A stretch of DNA of 24,964 nucleotides, taken from NCBI GenBank assembly GCA_007121375.1, contig SKLX01000045.1, positions 1 through 24,964 on the forward strand, in the 5' to 3' direction. Every line of letters starts with the position of its first letter. Position 1 is the stretch's first letter. This DNA comes from Bacillota bacterium (lineage in GTDB: Bacteria; Bacillota; Dethiobacteria; SKNC01). The translations under genes and the position numbers were made by a program. Shown here piece after piece: positions 1-7,948 of the stretch. Below the pieces are notes generated by a model. The model had not been told where the DNA came from. It did no database searches and worked only from the letters and a program-made list of their open reading frames with translations.

Positions 1-558
1 ATCCCGATGAGCCAGGTAATTGCTCAGGAGACAGCGTCCAGAATAGCTAATACACATGGCACCATGGACAAAACACTCCAGCTCAATATCAACCCTTTCC
101 TTTATCTCCCTGATTTCCTCCAGGGAAAGTTCCCGGGCCAGGACAATCCGGGAAACTCCCTGTTCTTTCCAGAATTTTATACTTCGCCAGTTGGTGGCTG
201 AAGCCTGAGTGCTCAGGTGAAGAGGTACATGGGGTACTGTTTCCTTAGCTAATTCTATAACTGAAGGATCCGCCACAATTAAACCATCAGGGTTTAACTC
301 CCCCAGTTCTTTCAAGTAATCCTTTAAGGCAGGCACATGGAAGTTGTGGGGTATTATATTAACGGCCACATAGACCTTTGCCCCGTCCCCATGAGCAAAC
401 TCTATTCCCTCCTGGATTTCCTCCAGGGTAAAATTACCTGCCGAAGCCCTCAGGCTGAACTCCCTTCCCCCCAGGTAAAGGGCATCTGCACCAAACTTCA
501 CTCCAAACCTCAGCTTTTCCAGGTCCCCTGCTGGGGATAATAGTTCCGGCTTTTCCAT
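1..558 (-). CDS. Peptidase U32 family protein (TrhP/YrrN/YrrO-like), 5' part only
   Basis: The first 186 codons are visible; the gene runs off the left edge of the window. The protein opens MEKPELLSPAGDLEKLRFG, the usual start of U32 proteins, and near residues 160-182 carries the U32 signature ECFVHGAMCISYSGRC followed by LLSNYLAHRD. The ATG lies one base after the mltG stop codon, so the two are probably translated together. Family knowledge: U32 proteins were named as collagenase-like peptidases, but TrhP (YegQ in E. coli, YrrN/YrrO in Bacillus) takes part in prephenate-dependent hydroxylation of tRNA wobble uridine, and RlhA modifies 23S rRNA. Position after mltG matches yrrN/yrrO. I infer an RNA-hydroxylation role; which paralog it is cannot be told from this fragment. 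Confidence 0.93.
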   Translation of the reverse strand, partial: MEKPELLSPAGDLEKLRFGVKFGADALYLGGREFSLRASAGNFTLEEIQEGIEFAHGDGAKVYVAVNIIPHNFHVPALKDYLKELGELNPDGLIVADPSVIELAKETVPHVPLHLSTQASATNWRSIKFWKEQGVSRIVLARELSLEEIREIKERVDIELECFVHGAMCISYSGRCLLSNYLAHRD

Positions 559-559
559 G

Positions 560-1618
560 CTAATTTTCCCTTTCTAACCGCTCCTGGTTGGCTTTTCTCT
601 GGTATTTCAGGTGTTCCTCCAGGGTTTTACTGAAATAATGTTCTCCCGACCCATCTCCTTTAAGAACAAAGTACAGGTATTCAGTATCAGCAGGATACAG
701 GGAGGCTTCCAGGGCCTCCTTGCCGGGACTGGCTATAGGTCCAGGAGGAAGTCCGTAATTAATATAGGTATTGTAAGGGGATTCTACTTCCAGGTCCTGG
801 TATGTCAGCACAGGCTTAACTTCCCCCAGGGCATACTGGACAGTAGCACAGGATTGAAGGAGTATATCCTTTTCCAGCCGCCGGTGAAAAACGGCTGATA
901 TCAGAGGCTGCTCCTCCTTTACCCTGGCCTCCCTTTCAATTATAGAAGCCAGGGTTACTACTTCATGGACGGTCAGCCCCAACTCTTCAACCCTTTCTTG
1001 AAAAGAATCATTAAAGACCTCATCAAAACGTTTTAATAAAAGTTCAATTATTTCTTTATCTTCCCATTCTATTTTAATTTGGTAAGTGTCGGGAAAAAGG
1101 TACCCCTCCAGGGAATTATCTATTTCCCTTTCCTGGAGAAACCAGAAATCAAAAGATTCCTCCCGGGCACACCCCAGGAAGGATTCTGCTGTAGTCACAT
1201 CATAGTTCTCCAGCCGTTGGGCAACCTGTTCCTTGTGGAGTCCCTCGGGAATGGTTACCCTCACATAATCAACCATTACCTCCCCCTGGGCCAGTTTGTC
1301 CACTATTTCCTTTAAAGTCATGCCGGGAGAAAGCTGGTATTTCCCGGCCTGAAGCCTGGGGGCATACCCCATATAATTGGTGTATAAACGAAAGGCCAAT
1401 TGATTCCTGACCAAACCCTCTTCCTGGAGAATTTCAGCCACTTCTGCCGAAGAAGCTCCCTGGGGTATTACCACCACCAGTTCCTCCTCCCCGTACCCGG
1501 CAGCAGGCATAACCTCCTGAGTAAGATGGAAGGAAACAATTAAAAAAAACAGAAGACCCAGGGTAAATATATTAAGCAAAAAACGCCAGACTTTAGAAGC
1601 GCCAGACAGTTTCTCCAC
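560..1618 (-). CDS. mltG: Endolytic murein transglycosylase MltG
   Basis: 352 residues. An N-terminal membrane segment (about residues 12-30, FLLNIFTLGLLFFLIVSF) anchors the protein, followed by a LysM-like region (about 45-110) and the YceG/MltG catalytic domain. The catalytic motif ASIIEREA is at 224-231, with E228 matching the essential glutamate of E. coli MltG; downstream are LLQSCATVQYALG and YNTYINYGLPPGPIASPG, both typical. MltG cleaves nascent glycan strands at the outer face of the membrane and limits their length. The start is GTG at 1618, 5 bases after an AGGAAG ribosome site; an ATG 20 bases upstream is out of frame. It sits between the DUF1292 gene and the U32 gene, the order seen for yrzB-yrrL in Bacillus. 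Confidence 0.96.
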   Translation of the reverse strand: MEKLSGASKVWRFLLNIFTLGLLFFLIVSFHLTQEVMPAAGYGEEELVVVIPQGASSAEVAEILQEEGLVRNQLAFRLYTNYMGYAPRLQAGKYQLSPGMTLKEIVDKLAQGEVMVDYVRVTIPEGLHKEQVAQRLENYDVTTAESFLGCAREESFDFWFLQEREIDNSLEGYLFPDTYQIKIEWEDKEIIELLLKRFDEVFNDSFQERVEELGLTVHEVVTLASIIEREARVKEEQPLISAVFHRRLEKDILLQSCATVQYALGEVKPVLTYQDLEVESPYNTYINYGLPPGPIASPGKEALEASLYPADTEYLYFVLKGDGSGEHYFSKTLEEHLKYQRKANQERLEREN

Positions 1619-1658
1619 CTCACTTCCTGGAGGACCATAAGCTTTAAATTATTAACCC

Positions 1659-1961
1659 CTAATCTTCAATATCTGTGCCGGATTCTGAGTTACCTTCCAT
1701 TTCATTGGTTCTCTTTTCCCAGGCTTCAGCCACTTGCTCCCACTCTTCTTCATCTTCCACAGCCATAAGGGCCTGGCCCTGATCATCTTCAACTACCCTA
1801 AATATAATAGCCTCGTCACCGGTGCTTCCCTCATCCTCTTGTTCCAGGGGGAGAAGTATGGCATACTCCTTATCCTGAAGTTTAAGGAGATCTATCACCG
1901 TAAAGAGATGCTCATTACCTTCTTCATCCACCAGCGTTAAAACATCTTCCCTTTCCGACAT
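1659..1961 (-). CDS. DUF1292 family protein (YrzB-like)
   Basis: 100 residues, strongly acidic (LEQEDE, VEDEEEWEQVAEAWEKR), with the DUF1292 pattern LVDEEGNEHLFTVIDLL then YAILLPLE. Its biochemical role is not known; the family is nearly always found between ruvX and mltG in Bacillota, as here. The reading frame is open to a GTG at 1970, but the AAAGGGTGG ribosome site overlaps that GTG and is well placed for the ATG at 1961, so I start at MSEREDVL. Just upstream (about 1998-2003) is a TATAAT-like hexamer without a convincing -35, so a private promoter is possible but unproven. Confidence 0.9.
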   Translation of the reverse strand: MSEREDVLTLVDEEGNEHLFTVIDLLKLQDKEYAILLPLEQEDEGSTGDEAIIFRVVEDDQGQALMAVEDEEEWEQVAEAWEKRTNEMEGNSESGTDIED

Positions 1962-2028
1962 TAATACCACCCTTTCTTTAGTAAATAATCATACCATACA
2001 TTATAACCATTTGTTAAATTAATATCCT

Positions 2029-2442
2029 TCATTTTCTTTTTCTATCCAGGTAGTTCTGTAGTATGAAAACAGCAGCCATTTTGTCTATGACCTTTTTTCT
2101 CTTGGCCCTGCTCAAGTCTGCATCAAGCAGGGTCCTTTCCGCGGCCATGGTAGTCAGGCGTTCATCCCAGAAAATCACCGGCACCTTCAGCCGGGCTTTA
2201 ATCTTTTCACCAAAATTCCTAGCTTTCTGGGCCTCGGGGCCTTCACTCCCATTCATGTTAAGGGGTAACCCCACCACCACCTCTTCCACTTCATACTCCT
2301 GGAGCAGCTCCTCTAGACGAGCCAGGTCTTTATCCAGGGACTTTCTCTTAATTATTTCTACCCCCTGGGCAATCAACATGGTAGAATCGCTAACAGCCAC
2401 GCCAATGGTTTTTTCTCCCATATCCAAAGCCATTACTCTCAT
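2029..2442 (-). CDS. ruvX: Putative pre-16S rRNA nuclease YqgF / Holliday junction resolvase-like RuvX
   Basis: 137 residues with the complete RNase H-like fold of the YqgF family: MALDMGEKTIGVAVSD (D7 metal ligand), VVVGLPLNMNGSEG near 56-67, FWDERLTT (D93/E94) and IDKMAAVFILQNYL (D120). Family knowledge: E. coli YqgF helps to mature the 5' end of 16S rRNA; a Holliday junction resolvase role was proposed from the fold. The ATG at 2442 has an AGAGGT site at a short distance. The gene begins 12 bases after the aldo/keto reductase stop; in most Bacillota it would directly follow ireB. Confidence 0.95.
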   Translation of the reverse strand: MRVMALDMGEKTIGVAVSDSTMLIAQGVEIIKRKSLDKDLARLEELLQEYEVEEVVVGLPLNMNGSEGPEAQKARNFGEKIKARLKVPVIFWDERLTTMAAERTLLDADLSRAKRKKVIDKMAAVFILQNYLDRKRK

Positions 2443-2454
2443 AACAAACCTCTT

Positions 2455-3402
2455 CTAGTATATTTTTAGACACATGTCCTTGCAGTAAGCACCACAATAA
2501 CCGCAGAAGGTACACTCTTCCTCCTGGAGGGTAACCTTACCACCTGAAACAAGGAGAGCTCCCTGGGGACAGTACCGGGCACACTCCCCGCAGCCCGAGC
2601 ACCAGTCCCCGATAATAAGCTTACGGGTTCTGTTTCTAACCTTTTCCTTTAAGTCTTTCCCTATTTTCTCTCCTTTAAAGACAGCCTCATTTACAGCAAG
2701 TTCCTCCAAAGACTGGATGCCCACGGCAACGGAATCCAGGTAATCCAGGGAAATAACAAAATTCAAAGCCTCCTCAAAGTTCTTTATCAGGTGGCCTCCT
2801 CCCAGGGGTTTCATGGCATAAATCCCAACCCCTTTTTCCCCTGCCAGTTCCAGGACCTCCAGCATTTCTTCCAGGGTCCCATCTTTAATGCCTATTCCCT
2901 TTAGATTTACCATGGGATGTATTACTTCTATTTCCGGAAATTTTAAAGCATCTCTTACACCCGCTACCGAGTGGGTAGATAGGCCCACCGCCTTCACGTA
3001 GCCTTTTTCTTTAGCTTTTAGAAGATAATTAAGGGCACTGAAATGTCCCTTAATAGTAAGTTCTGATTCCTGTTCGTGGAGAAGAAATACATCTACTGCT
3101 TCCAGATCCATAGCCTTTAAAGCCCTGGCCAGATTTTTTTCCATGTCCCGGGACCGGTAAGCATAAGACTTGGTAGCTATTACAGGTGGAGGGGAAATGC
3201 CTTTTAAAGCCTCCCCTATATGCTCATAATTCCCGTAAGTTTCCGCCGTATCAAAAAAATTAATACCTCTGTCCCAGGCTTCTTTAATAAGAGAAGCCCC
3301 TTTCTTCACGCTTAAACCAGCTTGAAGGGGCCCCAGGGTCAGGGTTCCGAAACACAGCCTGGATACTTTTATCCCGGTCTTTCCCAAATACCTGTACTCC
3401 AA
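2455..3402 (-). CDS. Aldo/keto reductase fused to a C-terminal 2x[4Fe-4S] ferredoxin domain
   Basis: 315 residues. Residues 1-265 form an aldo/keto reductase barrel with the catalytic tetrad visible as D51 and Y56 (FFDTAETYG), K78 (IATKSYA) and H109 (LLHEQE). The C terminus is a bacterial dicluster ferredoxin: C268-C271-C274-C278 followed by P, and C297-C300-C303-C307, plus C311. Family knowledge: such fusions (COG1453-like) occur widely in anaerobes and are thought to couple NAD(P)H or ferredoxin electrons to a carbonyl substrate; the substrate here is unknown. The start is TTG at 3402 with an excellent AGGAGGAG site 6 bases upstream, which overlaps the ireB stop region. It interrupts the otherwise canonical ireB-ruvX pair. 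Confidence 0.93.
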   Translation of the reverse strand: MEYRYLGKTGIKVSRLCFGTLTLGPLQAGLSVKKGASLIKEAWDRGINFFDTAETYGNYEHIGEALKGISPPPVIATKSYAYRSRDMEKNLARALKAMDLEAVDVFLLHEQESELTIKGHFSALNYLLKAKEKGYVKAVGLSTHSVAGVRDALKFPEIEVIHPMVNLKGIGIKDGTLEEMLEVLELAGEKGVGIYAMKPLGGGHLIKNFEEALNFVISLDYLDSVAVGIQSLEELAVNEAVFKGEKIGKDLKEKVRNRTRKLIIGDWCSGCGECARYCPQGALLVSGGKVTLQEEECTFCGYCGAYCKDMCLKIY

Positions 3403-3417
3403 TAAATACTCCTCCTG

Positions 3418-3675
3418 CTAAATACCTCCCAGATAACTCTTAACCAGTTCTTCCAGGAGTTCATCCCGTTCTATTTTTCTAATGAGACTCCTGGCATTAT
3501 TATAACTGGTTATATAGGCCGGGTCACCCGAAAGAAGATAACCTACTATCTGGTTAATGGGATTATAACCTTTTTCCTGAAGGGACTCATGGACCTGTTT
3601 CATTATATCCTTTATTACTATTTCCTCATCCGTTTCCACTTTAAACTTCATAGTTTCTTCAAAGGAGTCGACCAT
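3418..3675 (-). CDS. ireB: IreB family regulatory phosphoprotein (DUF965)
   Basis: 85 residues, almost the whole length matching the IreB/YrzL family: TMKFKVE, then QEKGYNPINQIVGYLLSGDP, then RSLIRKIERDELLEELVKSYL. Family knowledge: in Enterococcus faecalis IreB is phosphorylated on N-terminal threonines by the PASTA kinase IreK and negatively influences cephalosporin resistance; T8 of the TMKF motif is the obvious candidate here. The ATG at 3675 is preceded by GGGGTGAG. The 109-base gap to alaS is very AT-rich; it holds TATAAT at 3727-3732 (minus strand), but the nearest -35-like TTGTCG is only 13 bases away, so I do not call a promoter. Confidence 0.95.
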   Translation of the reverse strand: MVDSFEETMKFKVETDEEIVIKDIMKQVHESLQEKGYNPINQIVGYLLSGDPAYITSYNNARSLIRKIERDELLEELVKSYLGGI

Positions 3676-3784
3676 TTACTCACCCCACACCATATTTAGT
3701 CAAGAAAATACTTGATATATAAACTTATTATATACTTTTACATTTCGACAAGAGGAAATATAATCCTTTAATAAAATATTATTT

Positions 3785-6409
3785 TTAAGTTAACTGTTTC
3801 TTAACTATCTCCAAAGCTTTATCTATAGCCTCAGGGAGCTTTTTTACATCTTTAGCCCCGGCCTGGGCCATATCGGGCCTGCCTCCACCACCGCCGCCGG
3901 CAACTTTAGCTACCTCTCCTACAATTTTGCCGGCATGGAGGCCTTTTTCCGTTAAGTCTTTGGTCACCATGGCCACCAGTAACACTTTACTATCAACAGC
4001 CGAACCCAAAACTACTACTCCTGAGTTAAGTTTATTCCTTAGATGGTCCACCATGGACCTGAGGCCTTCCATATCTGAAGATTCAACCTGGGAGGCCAGA
4101 ACCTTTACTCCTTCTACCTCCACAACCTCTTCCAGGAGGGAATATACCTCTGAAGAAGCAAGCTTTTGCTGCATCCGCTGGTTTTCCTTTTCCAGTTCCC
4201 TATAAGAATTGAGAAAGGATTCCAGGCGGGAAATGACCTTGTCTTCTTCCGTTTTTAGCTTCCGGGCTATTCTTTTTAAGTTTTCTTCCTTCTCATTTAA
4301 ATAATAGAAAGCACCAGGGCCGGTAAAGGCCTCTATTCTTCTTAAGCCGGTACCAATACCGCTTTCGGAAACAATTTTGAAAAGCCCTATTTCTCCGGTA
4401 AACCTGGTATGGGTTCCTCCACAGAGTTCCAGGCTGTAATCCCCAATTTGAACTATCCTGACCCCCTCATCGTACTTTCCTTCAAAAAGGGCCATGGCTC
4501 CTCTATCTACAGCCTCCTGAAGGGTTGTTTCTTCCACCTCCACGGGGATGTTATCCCATATCTTTCTATTTACTATATTTTCAATTCTTTTAATATCTTC
4601 CCTTTCCAGGGGGGCAAAATGGGTAAAATCAAAGCGCAGCCTTTCCGGGGAAACCAGGGAACCTGCCTGATTAACATGCTCTCCCAATACTTCCTTCAAG
4701 GCCTTGTGAAGCAGGTGGGTAGCCGTATGGTTTCTACAGGTGTTAGATCTTTTATCCTCTTCCACCCTTGCTTTAACCTGATCTCCTACCCTTATTTCTC
4801 CCCTCTCTACTTTCCCCTTATGCAGGATTAACTGGTAGGGTCCATGACTAACATCTTTAATCTCTGCCAGAGAATCTTCCTTTTCCACAACTCCCCGGTC
4901 ACCAACCTGGCCGCCACTTTCCCCGTAAAAGGGAGTAGCGTTTAATATTATGTTGACTTCCTCCCCCGGAGAAGCTGTTTCCTCCAGGGATCCATCCTTT
5001 ATAAGGGCCAGGACCCTGCCTTCTCCTTCCGTCCTATCATAACCAATAAAACGGGTGGAATAATTTTTAAGCTCTTCAAAATCCACCTTCAAGGACAGGT
5101 CTTCCTGCTGTTCCTGGGCAGCCCGGGCCCGTTCCCTCTGCACCTGTAAATGTTCTTCAAATCCTTCTTCATCCAGGTCCATTCCCTTTTCCTCCACTAT
5201 CTCCCGGGTTAAATCCAGGGGAAAGCCGAAGGTATCATAAAGTTTGAAAGCCACCTCCCCAGGGAGAGCCCGGGTTCCTTCCTTTTCCAAAGTAGAAAGA
5301 TGAGAGCTTAAAATATTTAAGCCCTGTTCCAGGGTTTCCTGGAACCGCTCCTCTTCCAGCTGGACTACTTTAACAGTATATTCTTCCCTTTCTTTAAGTT
5401 CCGGGTACACATCATGCATTATTTCCACCACCAGGGGCACTGCCTGGTGAAGGAAGGGTTCTTCCAACCCCAGGAGCTTACCATGGCGGACTGCCCGACG
5501 GATAATTCTTCTGAGGACGTAACCCCTGCCTTCGTTGGAAGGAAGAACTCCATCCACCACCATAAAGGTTATACTGCGCAGGTGTTCCGTAAGTATGCGC
5601 AGGGATACGTCCTTTTCCTCTTCCTCTCCATATTTAACTCCCGTTAAATCAATAAAATGATCCAGAATAGGTTTGACGATATCTATATCATAAAAACTGG
5701 GGACGTTCTGCAGAGCCATGGCCATTCTTTCCAGGCCTGCCCCCGTATCTATATTCTTATTTTCCAGGGGATGATATTCCCCCTGGGCATCCCGGTTGAA
5801 CTGGGTAAACACCAGGTTCCAGACTTCTACAAACCGATCGCAGTCACACCCCACCTGGCAGTCGGGACGGCCGCAGCCGTATTCAAAACCCAGGTCATAG
5901 TATATCTCCGAACAGGGGCCGCAGGGGCCCTGGCCTATCTCCCAAAAATTATCCTCCTTCCCCAGGCGATATATTTTTTTCTCGGGAAGGCCTACCTCTT
6001 CTTGCCATATATCATAGGCTTCATCGTCGTGTTCATATACGCTTACATATAGCTTTTCTTCCGGAAGCATGTACACTTGAGTAACCAGCTCCCAGGCCCA
6101 GTCTATGGATTCTTTCTTAAAATAATCGCCAAAGGAAAAATTGCCCAGCATCTCAAAAAAAGTAGCATGCCGGGAGGTCTTTCCCACCCTTTCAATGTCT
6201 GGAGTGCGGACACATTTCTGGCAGGTAGCTACCCGGGGATAGGGGGGCTTTTTTTCTCCCGTAAAGTATGGCTTTAAAGGGGCCATTCCTGCCCCAATAA
6301 GTAATAAAGTGGGATCATCCTGGGGTATTAAAGAAAAACTAGGTAAAATTAGGTGATCTCTTTCCTCAAAAAATTTTAAAAAACGTTCCCGTATCTCCCT
6401 GGTTTTCAT
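3785..6409 (-). CDS. alaS: Alanine--tRNA ligase
   Basis: 874 residues, full length for a bacterial AlaRS. The aminoacylation domain (1-460) has the class II motif 1 to 3 elements, for example RVATCQKCVRTPDIERVGKT (59-78) and GRGYVLRRIIRRAVRHG (294-310), and the Cys-rich CGRPDCQVGCDC insert (179-190). The editing domain has its zinc ligands H561 and H565 (HTATH) and C663 and H667 (CGGTH). The C-terminal DHHA1 domain ends with the glycine run GGGGGGRPDMAQAG (838-851). It charges tRNA-Ala and clears Ser/Gly mischarging. The ATG has an ideal AAGGAGGT site. It heads the ireB-ruvX-mltG cluster and has its own sigma-A promoter (6500-6529); I see no T-box in its roughly 85-base leader. Confidence 0.98.
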   Translation of the reverse strand: MKTREIRERFLKFFEERDHLILPSFSLIPQDDPTLLLIGAGMAPLKPYFTGEKKPPYPRVATCQKCVRTPDIERVGKTSRHATFFEMLGNFSFGDYFKKESIDWAWELVTQVYMLPEEKLYVSVYEHDDEAYDIWQEEVGLPEKKIYRLGKEDNFWEIGQGPCGPCSEIYYDLGFEYGCGRPDCQVGCDCDRFVEVWNLVFTQFNRDAQGEYHPLENKNIDTGAGLERMAMALQNVPSFYDIDIVKPILDHFIDLTGVKYGEEEEKDVSLRILTEHLRSITFMVVDGVLPSNEGRGYVLRRIIRRAVRHGKLLGLEEPFLHQAVPLVVEIMHDVYPELKEREEYTVKVVQLEEERFQETLEQGLNILSSHLSTLEKEGTRALPGEVAFKLYDTFGFPLDLTREIVEEKGMDLDEEGFEEHLQVQRERARAAQEQQEDLSLKVDFEELKNYSTRFIGYDRTEGEGRVLALIKDGSLEETASPGEEVNIILNATPFYGESGGQVGDRGVVEKEDSLAEIKDVSHGPYQLILHKGKVERGEIRVGDQVKARVEEDKRSNTCRNHTATHLLHKALKEVLGEHVNQAGSLVSPERLRFDFTHFAPLEREDIKRIENIVNRKIWDNIPVEVEETTLQEAVDRGAMALFEGKYDEGVRIVQIGDYSLELCGGTHTRFTGEIGLFKIVSESGIGTGLRRIEAFTGPGAFYYLNEKEENLKRIARKLKTEEDKVISRLESFLNSYRELEKENQRMQQKLASSEVYSLLEEVVEVEGVKVLASQVESSDMEGLRSMVDHLRNKLNSGVVVLGSAVDSKVLLVAMVTKDLTEKGLHAGKIVGEVAKVAGGGGGGRPDMAQAGAKDVKKLPEAIDKALEIVKKQLT

Positions 6410-6415
6410 ATATTT
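6410..6415 (-). promoter_or_regulatory. Spacer directly upstream of alaS start, part of its leader
   Basis: These bases separate the AAGGAGGT ribosome site from the alaS ATG at 6409. The leader as a whole, from the predicted start of transcription near 6493, holds no terminator hairpin and no T-box core (TGGNACCGCG), in contrast to the trp leader in this window. Confidence 0.4.
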
Positions 6416-6499
6416 TTTACCTCCTTATGGCAATGAACAGGGGGGTTGGATAAATAAAAGTTTCTGATAATTGATTGTTTACTGAAATACATTACATCA

Positions 6500-6529
6500 A
6501 TTATATAAAAGACATGTCCCTTGTGTCAA
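6500..6529 (-). promoter_or_regulatory. Sigma-A promoter of alaS
   Basis: On the minus strand TTGACA (6524-6529) and TATAAT (6500-6505), both perfect consensus hexamers, are separated by 18 bases. Transcription would start near 6493 and give an 84-base leader. This predicts strong constitutive expression of alaS and the genes downstream. There is no clear terminator between the preceding AI-2E transporter gene and this promoter, so read-through may add to it. Confidence 0.88.
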
Positions 6530-6566
6530 CAAAGCTCCCAATTTAGCCAGTTTAAGGAGAACTAAC

Positions 6567-7625
6567 CTACCCTTCCCGGAGATGACTTAATACCACACGT
6601 AAAACGGCAATTACAGGTACAGCAAAAATCAAGCCTAAAAACCCAAAAAGACTGCCCCCCGTTAGTAAGACCAGAATCACCAACACCGGATGGAGCTTCA
6701 AATTTTTGCCCAGGATGGTGGGAGCCAGGATATGGCTTTCAATCTGCTGGATAAAAGTTATCATTAACACTACCTTTAAAGCAAGGAAAGGAGATTCCAA
6801 TAAGGATACCAGGACAGCGGGAGCTGCACCTATAAAAGGGCCGAAATAAGGGATTATATTGGTTACTCCGTTAATTAGGGCTAAAACTAAGGCAAATTCC
6901 ACCCCCAGCAATAAAAGGCCCACATAAACCATACTGGCTACAAACAAACTAATCAAAATCTGGCTCCTTATGTAAACCCCCAGGGTTTTATCTATATCTT
7001 CTACCAGTAATTTTGCCCTATCCTGGTATTCTAAAGGCACCAGTCCCAGGAAGAAGGAGGTTATGCTTTGGGGATCTTTTAATATATAAAAAACCAGGAG
7101 GGGAATTAAAAGAAGTAATAAAATATGGCCCAGGAAATTAATAATGTAGTTGGTCAACCCTTCCACGTAATTCATCATTATATCTTCTATCTCTTGTATA
7201 TTAGAATCAATAACTCTCCTGATGTTTTCAGGTATATCAAAACGATGATAGTCGGAATGAATCTTTCCCAGGAAGGATTGAATTTGCCGGGCATACTGGG
7301 GTACCTGGTTAAACATATTCTGCACTTCTTCCACCAGGGAAGGAAGGATATTCATGGACAACAAAAAGATAGAAAGAAAAAAAGCCCCGTAAATTATCAG
7401 TATCCCCCATGAGCGAGAAATCTTTTTCTCCTGAAAAAAGTCCACCAGGGGGTTAAGGATATAAGCTATAATAAAAGCCGCTATAAAAGGAAACAAAATG
7501 GTTAGCAGGGTTTCCCTGAAGATATAAAGGGAGTACATTACCAGAATAATTAAAAGAAATATAATTAAGACCCCCGCCAGGGTCATTCCATAGCAAAAAA
7601 CATCTTTAATCCTGGACTTATTCAC
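6567..7625 (-). CDS. AI-2E family transporter (PF01594 family, YrrI-like)
   Basis: 352 residues, hydrophobic, with about seven to eight predicted membrane segments and a soluble loop around residues 80-155. Family marks are NIIPYFGPFIGAAPAVLVS near 250-268 and a C-terminal GFLGLIFAVPVIAVLRVVL. The family is named for the E. coli autoinducer-2 exporter TqsA, but members include Na+/H+ antiporters and many of unknown substrate, so the name should not be read as AI-2 transport. Position just upstream of alaS matches Bacillus yrrI. The start is GTG at 7625 behind a GGGAGAGGGG ribosome site. The zinc-ribbon gene lies 28 bases upstream and is probably co-transcribed. Confidence 0.93.
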   Translation of the reverse strand: MNKSRIKDVFCYGMTLAGVLIIFLLIILVMYSLYIFRETLLTILFPFIAAFIIAYILNPLVDFFQEKKISRSWGILIIYGAFFLSIFLLSMNILPSLVEEVQNMFNQVPQYARQIQSFLGKIHSDYHRFDIPENIRRVIDSNIQEIEDIMMNYVEGLTNYIINFLGHILLLLLIPLLVFYILKDPQSITSFFLGLVPLEYQDRAKLLVEDIDKTLGVYIRSQILISLFVASMVYVGLLLLGVEFALVLALINGVTNIIPYFGPFIGAAPAVLVSLLESPFLALKVVLMITFIQQIESHILAPTILGKNLKLHPVLVILVLLTGGSLFGFLGLIFAVPVIAVLRVVLSHLREG

Positions 7626-7653
7626 CTGAACCCCTCTCCCTAATTCTTATCAA

Positions 7654-7851
7654 TCAAGATCCCTTATAAGCCAGCGTGCATTTCTCCCGGAAAAATTCGC
7701 TCATATCAACCAGGGAACCATCATCTTCAATATAATAAATTTTCACTTCTTCTCTATTACTTATGCTAAATTCTATCAGGCAATGCCAGCAGTAAAAATG
7801 ACTATTCCCTACCCGACCCGTGTCAATACTCTTACATAAAGGACAATACAA
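7654..7851 (-). CDS. Small zinc-ribbon protein of unknown function
   Basis: 65 residues. Two CxxC knuckles, C3-C6 (YCPLCK) and C21-C24 (FYCWHC), would bind one zinc ion; the rest (FSISNREEVKIYYIEDDGSL) looks like a short beta-rich tail. I do not recognise a characterised family. The start is TTG at 7851 with AGGAGGGG and AGAGGAAA upstream. It is the first gene after the mnmA terminator and lies 28 bases before the AI-2E transporter gene, which suggests a two-gene unit running toward alaS. Small zinc-ribbon genes at this place are seen in other Bacillota, but a role is not known. Confidence 0.78.
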   Translation of the reverse strand: MYCPLCKSIDTGRVGNSHFYCWHCLIEFSISNREEVKIYYIEDDGSLVDMSEFFREKCTLAYKGS

Positions 7852-7900
7852 TTTCCTCTACCCCTCCTGTTTTTGGAATGAATGTCAAATTATTTTACCC

Positions 7901-7939
7901 GAAAAAAAGAAAAAAATACACCCTTTTTAAAAAGGTGCA
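7901..7939 (-). terminator. Intrinsic terminator after mnmA
   Basis: On the minus strand the sequence CACCTTTTTAAAAAGGGTG (complement of 7919-7937) can fold into a stem of about seven pairs and is followed by a long T-rich tract (complement of 7901-7917). It lies 10 bases past the mnmA stop and would end the scfB-rarA-yigZ-mnmA transcript. Confidence 0.75.
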
Positions 7940-7948
7940 CTGGCTGCC

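Noticed and set aside
3700..3784. AT-rich gap between alaS and ireB as a terminator or promoter
   Set aside because: No GC-containing stem is present, and the TATAAT-like hexamer lacks a -35 at proper spacing.
4409..4831. Open plus-strand frame of 140 codons opposite alaS
   Set aside because: Shadow of alaS; composition and lack of motifs argue against a gene.
7883..7888. TTGACA on the minus strand upstream of the zinc-ribbon gene
   Set aside because: No -10 hexamer stands 16-18 bases downstream, so I do not call a promoter there.
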